Shown in pieces: positions 22,299-28,890 of a DNA stretch of 41,583 bases. Each line of letters begins with the position of its first letter. The first letter of the stretch is position 1. Under the pieces are notes generated by a model. It was given only the letters and a program-made list of their open reading frames with translations, was not told where the DNA came from and ran no database searches. The DNA lies in assembly GCF_934660935.1 (NCBI RefSeq), contig NZ_CAKUIH010000013.1:1-41583 (forward strand). Direction: 5' to 3'. The translations under genes and the position numbers were made by a program. This DNA comes from an uncultured Parolsenella sp. Its GTDB lineage: Bacteria; Actinomycetota; Coriobacteriia; Coriobacteriales; Atopobiaceae.

Positions 22299-25208
22299 AT
22301 GAAATCGAACGGCCACGCGAGCCGCTCGTGGCGTCGCCGTCTGTTTGCGGCAGCCGCTACGGTCATGCTCGCGCTTGGGATTGCGACGCCCACCGCGGCG
22401 CTGGCGGAGAACGCCGGCAGCGTGGTTGATAGGACGCCCGCCCACAGCAAGACCATCACGGACAACGGGAACGGCACGTATGACCTCACGCTGTCCGTGA
22501 CCGGCGACACCGAGCAGTCCTCGTCCGCCAAGCCGGTCGACGTCGTGTTCGTCGTGGACGTGTCTTCGAGCATGAACGACAAGGTGGACGGCTGGTTCGG
22601 CAAGAGCCGCATGAAGGCCGCGCACGATGCCGCTGCCACCCTTGCGAACAGCCTGCTCACCGGCGAGAACGCCAACAAGCAGATTCAGGTCTCCGTCGTG
22701 ACGTTTGGCACGAACGCCCAGGTTGCCACAGGCTTCACGAGCGATCCGAGCGTCGTTGCCAACGCTGTCCCGACGGCTGCCGAGAGGAACCAGGGCACGA
22801 ACTGGGAGGGCGGCCTCAAGCTCGCGAACGCCCAGACGAGTGGCCGCGAGGGTGCCGAGAAGCACATTGTGTTCCTCTCCGACGGCAACCCGACGTACCG
22901 CGTGAGCCCCATGGGCTATACGGAAACGGACGAGGGTGGCTGGTTCAGAACGGACGAGGGAGGCTTCTTCGGCTGGAAGCTCTATCCCCAGGTCGATCAA
23001 AAGAATGACGACAACCTTTACGGTTTCGGTAACGTCGATACCGACGACGGCCGTTGCTACTCCGCCGCCAAGGCTGAGGCCAACCGCCGCAACGGCGCCA
23101 ACCTGTTTGTCGTGAGCGTCGCCAAGGATGCCGACAAGATGCAGTCCTTCGCGACTGACACCGCTGGCACCTTCCTCGACGGCACCACGGCTGACAACCT
23201 CGCCTCTGCGTTCTCTCAGATCGGCCAGGTCATCACCAAGTCCGCCGGCTACAAGGATGTCAAGATCGTCGACCAGCTCACGCAGTGGGTCGAGGGCACG
23301 GCCGCGGACGGCTCCATCGAGTATGCCCGCTATGCCAAGAACGATGAGGCATGGAACGACGCTCCTCCTGCTACCATCAACGGCGGCAACCTCAGCTGGA
23401 ATCTTTCTAAGCTCGGTACGCTCGAGAAGGGCGTCACCTACTCCGTGACGTTCACCATTCGCCCCAGCGACGCGGCCAAGGCTAAGGTCGCTGCGGCTGG
23501 CGAGGCTATGACCTTCGAGACGAACGTGGACGCTGCGAGCTACGTCGAGTACAAGACCGTCCAGACGCAGACTGGTCAGGGCGAAATCGTCTCCGATGCC
23601 AAGACGGCCAACTTCAAGGTTCCGACGATTACGCTTGCCGCTCCCGCGTCTGTCAAGGTTATTGGTGCCGAGAGCCTCGTCGGTCACAAGACGCTCAAAG
23701 GCCGCGCTCTCGCCGCTGATGAGTTCAAGTTCAAGATTTCCGCCATCGATGGTGCACCGCTTCCTGCCGAGACGACCGTCTCCAACGACGCCGGCGGCTA
23801 CTTCCACTTCGGCGACATCAAATTCACCAAGACGGGCACCTATCTATACGAGGTGGCTGAGGACATCAGCAATCTTCCTGATACCGTCAGCCCCAAGACG
23901 TCGCCCATGACCGTCGAGATTGACGTGACCTACGAGCAGGGCGCTCTCAAGGCGAACGTTAGGCTTCCCGAGGACGGCCTAGAGTTCGTCAACGAGTACG
24001 GCCCGAAGAACAATGCTACGGTTTCCCTGAGCGGCCACAAGACCATCGACGGCCTCAATGCCCCGGCGCTCAATGGTGATGACTACTGGTTCACCCTTGC
24101 CCCTGTTACCGAGGGTGCCCCCATGCCCGCCGTTGCGACCGAGACGACCGTCTCCAACGATGCCGACGGCAACTTCCACTTCGGCGTCATCACCTTCACC
24201 AAGGCTGACCTCGGCGACGAAATGAGCAAGATGTTCGAGTACACCGTCTCCGAGAGCGGCTCCAAGCCCGGTGTCACCAACGACGGCGCTCACACCGTCA
24301 AGATCACCGTGACCGATGACGGCAAGGGTAATCTCACCGCTGTTCCCGATGGCGACCTCAACTTCGTGAACAAATACTCCGCCAAGGACGTCTACTTCAA
24401 CGTGTTGCAGAACGTCTCCGTCACGAAGAAGCTCGATGGCCGTGACCTCAAGCGGGGCGAGTTCAACTTCGAGCTCGTCGAGGGCAATCAGGTCGTCGAC
24501 ACCGCCACCAACGCGGCCGATGGCTCCGTGGTCTTTAAGGCCCAGCAGCACTACACCGAGCCTGGCACGCACTTCTACACGGTTTGCGAGGTCCAGGGCG
24601 ACGCCGCCGGCGTCAGCTATGACACGAACACCTACACGGTTACCGTGAACGTCAAGGACAACGGCGAGGGCCAGCTTGTCGCGAGCACCGAGGGCGCGAA
24701 CGAGATCGTGTTCAACAACACCTATGCCGCCGCTCCCGCGACCGTGAGCCTCACGGCCACGAAGGTCCTCGAGGGCGCCGACCTCTCTGATGGTCAGTTC
24801 ACCTTCGAGCTCCTCAACAACGGTGACGTCATGGATCGCGCCACGAACGACGCCAAGGGTAACGTCGTCTTCCGCGAGCTCACCCTGAAGCAGGCTGGCA
24901 CCTACACCTTCACCATGCGTGAGGTCGCCGGCGACGTCGAGGGCATGACCTACGACAACGCCGAGTACACGGTCAAGGTTTCGGTCGAGGACGAAAATGG
25001 CCAGCTCGTGGCCAGCGTCGAGGGCAATAACCCGACCTTCACCAACAGCTACACTGCTCCTGCCGCTAAGCCCAGCGAGCCCGAGCAGCCCGCGAAGCAG
25101 CTTCCCCAGACGGGTGACACCAACAACGCGACGCTCCCCATCGTGTTTGTCGTCGCCGCCGTTGTCTGCATTGCTGCTGGCGTGACCGTGAGCCGCAAGA
25201 GGAAGTAA
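22299..25208 (+). CDS. LPXTG-anchored VWA-domain adhesin with four Spy0128-like isopeptide domains
   Basis: 969 residues. A signal peptide (RSWRRRLF, hydrophobic run, likely cut after ALA at 36) is followed by a VWA domain with a full MIDAS: Asp87-x-Ser89-x-Ser91, Thr in GTNWEGG and Asp in FLSDGNP. From about 448 come four tandem FctA/Spy0128-type domains, each with a Lys near the start (GHKTL, GHKTI, TKKLDG, ATKVLEG), a Glu (YEVAE, YTVSE, TVCEV, TMREV) and an Asn near the end (FVNEY, FVNKY, FNNTY, FTNSY), the pattern of internal Lys-Asn bonds. LPQTG is at 935-939, then a helix and KRK. The architecture is that of a pilus-tip or solitary fibrous adhesin. No pilin-polymerising class C sortase is adjacent. 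Confidence 0.92.
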   Translation: MKSNGHASRSWRRRLFAAAATVMLALGIATPTAALAENAGSVVDRTPAHSKTITDNGNGTYDLTLSVTGDTEQSSSAKPVDVVFVVDVSSSMNDKVDGWFGKSRMKAAHDAAATLANSLLTGENANKQIQVSVVTFGTNAQVATGFTSDPSVVANAVPTAAERNQGTNWEGGLKLANAQTSGREGAEKHIVFLSDGNPTYRVSPMGYTETDEGGWFRTDEGGFFGWKLYPQVDQKNDDNLYGFGNVDTDDGRCYSAAKAEANRRNGANLFVVSVAKDADKMQSFATDTAGTFLDGTTADNLASAFSQIGQVITKSAGYKDVKIVDQLTQWVEGTAADGSIEYARYAKNDEAWNDAPPATINGGNLSWNLSKLGTLEKGVTYSVTFTIRPSDAAKAKVAAAGEAMTFETNVDAASYVEYKTVQTQTGQGEIVSDAKTANFKVPTITLAAPASVKVIGAESLVGHKTLKGRALAADEFKFKISAIDGAPLPAETTVSNDAGGYFHFGDIKFTKTGTYLYEVAEDISNLPDTVSPKTSPMTVEIDVTYEQGALKANVRLPEDGLEFVNEYGPKNNATVSLSGHKTIDGLNAPALNGDDYWFTLAPVTEGAPMPAVATETTVSNDADGNFHFGVITFTKADLGDEMSKMFEYTVSESGSKPGVTNDGAHTVKITVTDDGKGNLTAVPDGDLNFVNKYSAKDVYFNVLQNVSVTKKLDGRDLKRGEFNFELVEGNQVVDTATNAADGSVVFKAQQHYTEPGTHFYTVCEVQGDAAGVSYDTNTYTVTVNVKDNGEGQLVASTEGANEIVFNNTYAAAPATVSLTATKVLEGADLSDGQFTFELLNNGDVMDRATNDAKGNVVFRELTLKQAGTYTFTMREVAGDVEGMTYDNAEYTVKVSVEDENGQLVASVEGNNPTFTNSYTAPAAKPSEPEQPAKQLPQTGDTNNATLPIVFVVAAVVCIAAGVTVSRKRK

Positions 25209-25239
25209 CCTCGAAGCTCGCAAATAGCGTTTGAACCAC

Positions 25240-25277
25240 GAGCCCGGTAGGTATTTCGCCTGCCGGGCTCTCATTTT
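25240..25277 (+). terminator. Terminator after the VWA adhesin
   Basis: A 12-bp stem (25240-25251 with 25259-25270, one G-T pair) with loop TATTTCG and tail TCATTTT. Confidence 0.85.
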
Positions 25278-25305
25278 GCGCCGGATTTGAGCCTCATAAA
25301 TAAGG

Positions 25306-25442
25306 GGATAGCGAAGGTGAGCAGCCAATCGGGCTTAGCGCGAGTAGACCCCCAATTTCTCGCTGCAAAACCGCAGATGAGAATGAGCTGGGATTGCCGT
25401 CTACTTCTCCAATGGCAATTTGGCTGCTCACTCTCGCTATCC
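25306..25442. repeat. 137-bp long-hairpin (inverted-repeat) element
   Basis: Outer arms 25306-25328 and 25420-25442 are complementary at 21 of 23 positions. Inside, AGTAGAC (from about 25342) pairs with GTCTACT, and at the centre CTGC AAAACC GCAG forms a small loop, so nearly the whole element folds on itself. It has no credible coding capacity. It could be a MITE-like relic or a structured RNA. Flanks are AT-rich (CATAAATAAGG and CCGTTAAATA). Confidence 0.75.
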
Positions 25443-25693
25443 GTTAAATATCGAACCCGAATCTGGTGCCCTAAAGACGCGTGGTTAGGCATCGAATGGT
25501 CGCAAATTGGTATCGGGCCGCGGGTGCGTAGCGCTTGTTCATTCACCATCGCGGTGCGGGTCGTAACGCGTTTGTTCACGATTTCGCGAGACCGCAGCAC
25601 CCGATACTCTGCCATCGACAAATATGCACGTCACGCATGGCGAGTATGCGTTCATGCGGCAGTAAAAAGCGGGCACCCAGGCTATCACTCCCT
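25443..25693. other. Gene-free region between the adhesins
   Basis: No supportable gene. GTATCGGG (near 25510) and CCCGATAC (near 25598) form a wide inverted repeat. AAATATGCACG near 25619 partly resembles the shared adhesin element. Confidence 0.5.
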
Positions 25694-25716
25694 AAATATG
25701 CATATAAGCGATATTT
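25680..25716 (+). promoter_or_regulatory. Shared upstream element, copy 2 (beta-helix adhesin)
   Basis: AAATATGCATATAAGC followed by GATATTT (25694-25716) is the second copy of the element at 22146-22168. It begins 148 bp before its start codon, against 153 bp for copy 1. The flank GGC..TC..TCCC at 25680-25693 is partly conserved. Confidence 0.75.
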
Positions 25717-25755
25717 TGGCTGGTTACGCGCGGATATACCTAATTTTGACTGAGG

Positions 25756-25813
25756 GGATGCCCTTTTTTCTTTCTCATAACGCATGAGCTTGAGTAGCGC
25801 GATGCAGGCATCC
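25756..25813 (+). other. Long-loop inverted repeat in the beta-helix adhesin leader
   Basis: GGATGCC (25756-25762) pairs with GGCATCC (25807-25813) around 44 bases. The loop contains a nested CTCAT/ATGAG hairpin (25774-25788) and a T-rich run. The structure sits 29 bp before the start, similar in size and place to the one before the first adhesin although the sequence differs. Confidence 0.6.
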
Positions 25814-25841
25814 GCCACCTGATGGGTGAGAGGAGCCTTAA

Positions 25842-27791
25842 ATGAAGATGGACAAATCGCACCTTGCCGTGGGATGCGGCCGTGTCGCCACAGCCGTGAT
25901 CGCGGCTGGCCTCGCAGTCTCTCTCGGGGTGCTCGCGCCTTCCGTCGCTGTGGCCGATGAGGCACCTGCGACTACGCTCGAGGCGACCACGCAGCAGGTC
26001 CCCGCCACCCAAGCTGCCGACGAGCCTGAGGCCGATACGGATGTCGCCGCCGCTGCTGCGCCTGTCACGCTTGCAGCAGAGGGCGCTGCTGACGATCAGC
26101 CCGCCGCAGGTGCGGAGACGCCGGCCTCCAAACCCGTTGCCAAGATCAGCGGCAAGACCTACGCGTCTTTTGACCAGGCCGTCGCCGAAGCCAAGGACGG
26201 CGACACCATCGAGCTCCTCGATGATGTCGTGACTGAGAACGGCTTCGGCATCAAAGGCATGGCCCTCAAGGTCAATGGTAATGGCCACCGTATCACCGCC
26301 AACAAGCGCGGCGTGTATGTCCTCAAGGACGGCAAGCCCGCGTCGCTCACCTTCAACAACGTCAACCTCACCATGGCTCCCGTGGAGGGCACTGCCGTGG
26401 CGGCTGGCAACCAGGCGGCTTGGGCTGCTGTCATCCTCAACTACGGCTGCGACCTCGTCTTCAACAACTCCACCGTTACCCTTTTGCCGGCGGGCAACGT
26501 GTACACCGGCGTTCATTTCCACGACGGCGCTAGACTGACGCTCAACAACTCAAATATGTCCGTGAAGGAATTCAAGATCAACGGCTTCGCCGCCGGCGAC
26601 GCGAAGACGACGCCCTATCCGACGGAGATCAACGTTCTGGGCGGATCCAAGCTTGAGGTCTCGGGCAACGGAGCGGGTATTACTGCGTCGATCCAGGTCA
26701 CGGTCGATGACTCCAGGCTCACGAATTCTAACAACCGCGGTAACGGTTCGAACGGCGCGGACTACATCGTGCGCAACGGCTCCGTCGCGGACGTGAGCGG
26801 CAATGGTAGCCATGGCATGTCCGCCCGCAACGTCACAATCGCCGGCTCCTCCACGGTCACCTGCAACGACAACGGGTACTCGGGCGTCTATTTCACTGGC
26901 AGCCTGGACGTCGATCGTACGTCGTCCCTGAAGGTAAACCATAACGCTCAAAAGGGTGGCGGCGGCCTCCGCGCGATGTCGTCTACCGCCAAGGGCCACG
27001 TCGCCGAGGATGCGGTGGTCGAGGTCTGCGACAACCAGCGCAACGGCCTCGAGAACATGGGAACCTTCACGTTTGACGAGGGTTCTAAGCTCACAATCAT
27101 GGGGAACCGCGATCCGGGTAACGGTGGCGGTGTCTTCAACTCCGGCAACCTCACGCTTCCCTCCGATGCTGTCATTTACAACAACCACGCCGACAAGTCT
27201 GGCGACGATATCTACAGCAGGGGCACCATCAAGTTTGGCGGAACGGGTTCCGGCTGGACGCTGAATGACTGCAACCACGCGATTGACGGCTGGTATGACG
27301 ACGCTGCGAATTCGCGTTGGTCTGCGCATGGCGAGACCAAGCACGTTGTGCTCACCCAGCCCGGCACGATGATCAAGGGTGCCATTGCCCTCAAGGCGGC
27401 CCATGGCCTCGTGAACGTTGACTACAAGTTCGTTGGTGACGCTCCCGAGGGCGTCAAGGCTCCCGATGCCGATACTGACCTCGAACTTGGCGCTTATACC
27501 GCCAAGGCCCAGCAGCCTGTCGACGGCTACACCTTCGACGGTTGGTACACCGACAAGACCTGCACCGCCAAGTGGAACGACGGCGACGAGCTTACTGGCT
27601 CCATGACGCTCTACGGCAAGTGGACCAAGAACCCCGCGGCTCCGACGACTCCGGACGCGGGCAACAAGACGCCTGATAAGAAGCTGCCCCAGACCGGCGA
27701 CACCGAGTCTGCCGCGCTTCCGGCCCTTCTTACAGGTGGCTCTCTTGCCGCACTTGGGGCGGGCATCGCGCTGCGCCGTCGCGAGCACTAG
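25842..27791 (+). CDS. LPXTG-anchored beta-helix surface protein with InlB-type repeat
   Basis: 649 residues. A signal peptide ends near VAVA-D (about residue 39). An Ala/Pro/Glu-rich spacer leads to a long right-handed parallel beta-helix (about 100-490), seen as repeated short strands with Asn/Gly turns (VSGNGAGI, VSGNGSHG, TCNDNGYSG, NNHADKSGDD), like pectate-lyase-fold adhesins. One Listeria/Bacteroides-type repeat follows (YTFDGWYTDKTC...GSMTLYGKWT). LPQTG is at 615-619, then a helix and RRREH. Binding site AGAGGAG is 8-14 bp before ATG 25842. It likely binds host glycans or acts as a passive adhesin; no catalytic residues were recognised. Confidence 0.9.
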   Translation: MKMDKSHLAVGCGRVATAVIAAGLAVSLGVLAPSVAVADEAPATTLEATTQQVPATQAADEPEADTDVAAAAAPVTLAAEGAADDQPAAGAETPASKPVAKISGKTYASFDQAVAEAKDGDTIELLDDVVTENGFGIKGMALKVNGNGHRITANKRGVYVLKDGKPASLTFNNVNLTMAPVEGTAVAAGNQAAWAAVILNYGCDLVFNNSTVTLLPAGNVYTGVHFHDGARLTLNNSNMSVKEFKINGFAAGDAKTTPYPTEINVLGGSKLEVSGNGAGITASIQVTVDDSRLTNSNNRGNGSNGADYIVRNGSVADVSGNGSHGMSARNVTIAGSSTVTCNDNGYSGVYFTGSLDVDRTSSLKVNHNAQKGGGGLRAMSSTAKGHVAEDAVVEVCDNQRNGLENMGTFTFDEGSKLTIMGNRDPGNGGGVFNSGNLTLPSDAVIYNNHADKSGDDIYSRGTIKFGGTGSGWTLNDCNHAIDGWYDDAANSRWSAHGETKHVVLTQPGTMIKGAIALKAAHGLVNVDYKFVGDAPEGVKAPDADTDLELGAYTAKAQQPVDGYTFDGWYTDKTCTAKWNDGDELTGSMTLYGKWTKNPAAPTTPDAGNKTPDKKLPQTGDTESAALPALLTGGSLAALGAGIALRRREH

Positions 27792-27800
27792 AAACCTTGT

Positions 27801-27837
27801 GGGCCGTCGCCTGGGTATGCGGGCGACGGCCCCTTTT
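27801..27837 (+). terminator. Terminator after the beta-helix adhesin
   Basis: Perfect 11-bp stem GGGCCGTCGCC / GGCGACGGCCC (27801-27811, 27822-27832), then CTTTT. Confidence 0.9.
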
Positions 27838-27864
27838 GACGACCAGAGATTGGATGGAAGCGAG

Positions 27865-28161
27865 ATGACAAAGAGAGCCAAGGTGAGTGCCGTCGCGGGT
27901 GTGCGCCTCAATGAGCGCGAGCTGGCGATCCTCAAGCGAATTGCGGACGGCGACGGGACGCATGTCCTGAGCATCAGCGGGCTCGCTCGCGACTTCTCGT
28001 GTAGCGAGGGGACCGTCAGGAACTCCATCCACTCTCTTGAGGGCAAGGACCTCGTCTCGGTTCGGGCACGGTATCTGCGCAATGGTGGCCAGCTCGAAAA
28101 CGAGTACGAACTCACGAGCGAGGGCGAGCGTGTCGTGAAGGTGGACTCCGAGTTGGATTGA
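27865..28161 (+). CDS. Small winged-helix DNA-binding protein
   Basis: 98 residues from ATG 27865 with GGAAG just upstream. Residues ~15-95 read as a MarR-like winged helix: LNERELAILKRIADG, the recognition-helix region SGLARDFSCSEGTVRNSIHSLEGKDLVSV, then a wing ending YELTSEGERVVKV. It has no ligand or dimer domain. It starts 28 bp after the adhesin terminator and could regulate the neighbouring surface genes; that is inference from position. Family beyond winged helix is not recognised. Confidence 0.8.
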   Translation: MTKRAKVSAVAGVRLNERELAILKRIADGDGTHVLSISGLARDFSCSEGTVRNSIHSLEGKDLVSVRARYLRNGGQLENEYELTSEGERVVKVDSELD

Positions 28162-28388
28162 ACATTCGGCCGGCAAATGGATGCCTTTTATAAATGTCCG
28201 CAACCGCTGTTACGCTGCGCAAAGTATCGTAAGGATAGCGAGTGGGTCCGTAAGCGAAGGGCCTGCTTGTTAGTGCGGTTTGAAGGCTCATTCAAAAAAG
28301 TGCGGGGGGGGGGGCGTCGCTGGCCAAAGGCCTCGCGCTCCCCGAAGCAAGCCGGTCCTCAGCACCAACGAAAGGTTGGTGAGTACCG
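28162..28388. other. Intergenic region with an 11-G tract before the XRE gene
   Basis: An uninterrupted run of 11 G residues spans 28304-28314, just after a TTTGAA/TTCAAA hairpin with an A run. A weak 71-codon frame (28177-28392) crosses it and overlaps the XRE start by ATGA, but it has no ribosome binding site or recognisable protein character. Confidence 0.6.
28363..28381 (+). promoter_or_regulatory. Hairpin over the XRE ribosome binding site
   Basis: CACCAAC (28363-28369) and GTTGGTG (28375-28381) form a perfect 7-bp stem with loop GAAAG. The stem contains the start of GGTGAG (28378-28383), the nearest Shine-Dalgarno-like sequence to ATG 28389. Confidence 0.6.
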
Positions 28389-28637
28389 ATGAGCCAAAAA
28401 CGCTACAAAGAAGATGAACTGATGTACAGGGTCGGGCGAACCTTCGCCGAGGCTCGCGCTGAAGCCAACCTCACGCAGGGGGAGGTCGCAAAGATTTGCG
28501 GCATCCACCAGTCCAGCCTGAGCCGGCTCGAGCAGGGGAATGGCAATGCAACTATTGCCACGCTCGAGTCCGTCGCCAACGCGCTCGGCTGCCGCATCGA
28601 GGTGAGGTTAACCCACCCGACGGTTCATAAGGAGTAG
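28389..28637 (+). CDS. XRE-family helix-turn-helix protein
   Basis: 82 residues. A Cro/C1-type domain spans about 17-72: AEARAEANLTQGEVAKICGIHQSSLSRLEQGNGNATIATLESVANALG. The pattern resembles HigA/RelB-partner antitoxin HTH proteins, but no toxin gene was found on either side. The frame opens at ATG 28389; ATG 28428 would shorten it. It lies in the accessory block and ends before a strong terminator. Target unknown; autoregulation through the upstream hairpin region is possible. Confidence 0.85.
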   Translation: MSQKRYKEDELMYRVGRTFAEARAEANLTQGEVAKICGIHQSSLSRLEQGNGNATIATLESVANALGCRIEVRLTHPTVHKE

Positions 28638-28701
28638 AGCCTCCTCACGGGGAGTGCTTCCTCGATAGATGCCGGGCTCTGTACCATTCGCCACGCCTCA
28701 C

Positions 28702-28740
28702 GCCCCGCTCGCCAGACACGCTGGCGGGCGGGGCTTTTTT
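28702..28740 (+). terminator. Terminator after the XRE gene
   Basis: A 14-bp stem (28702-28715 with 28721-28734, one G-T) with loop ACACG and six T residues. Confidence 0.95.
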
Positions 28741-28766
28741 GTCCAGATGTTTGGGTACGGTAAATC
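28739..28766 (+). promoter_or_regulatory. Candidate promoter of the EF-G-like gene
   Basis: TTGTCC (28739-28744) and TAAATC (28761-28766) are 16 bp apart, giving a predicted start near 28773 and a leader of about 118 bases. Confidence 0.35.
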
Positions 28767-28812
28767 CAACGAATGCCGTGGCGTGCGTATGGGCACCCCG
28801 ACGCCCATCCAG

Positions 28813-28883
28813 CCAACGGTCTGGGTGGGTCGCGTGCGGCGATTTTTCCCTCTCCGTTGGGCCACGTGGACCTCAACGGAGGG
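28813..28883 (+). promoter_or_regulatory. Leader with mutually exclusive hairpins hiding the ribosome binding site
   Basis: Three segments compete. A, CCAACGG (28813-28819), and C, CAACGGAG (28874-28881), are both complementary to B, CTCCGTTGG (28852-28860). A:B gives 7 perfect pairs. B:C gives 8 perfect pairs plus wobble extension and covers the GGAGGG Shine-Dalgarno (28878-28883). A further ATGGGC/GCCCAT hairpin lies at 28789-28808. This is an on/off translational switch layout; the signal is unknown. Confidence 0.6.
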
Positions 28884-28890
28884 AGTCATC

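Noticed and set aside
22161..23807. Long minus-strand frames antisense to the adhesin and many other genes
   Set aside because: Typical of high-GC DNA with strong third-position bias; the plus-strand products have clear domains.
25287..25787. Plus-strand 166-codon frame (and a minus-strand 116-codon frame over 25271-25621) between the adhesins
   Set aside because: Both run through the 137-bp hairpin element, have no binding site and no protein-like composition.
28177..28392. 71-codon frame crossing the G tract and overlapping the XRE start; considered as a HigB-like toxin
   Set aside because: No Shine-Dalgarno, no RelE/HigB motifs in any of the three frames after the G run; kept only as a remark in the G-tract finding.
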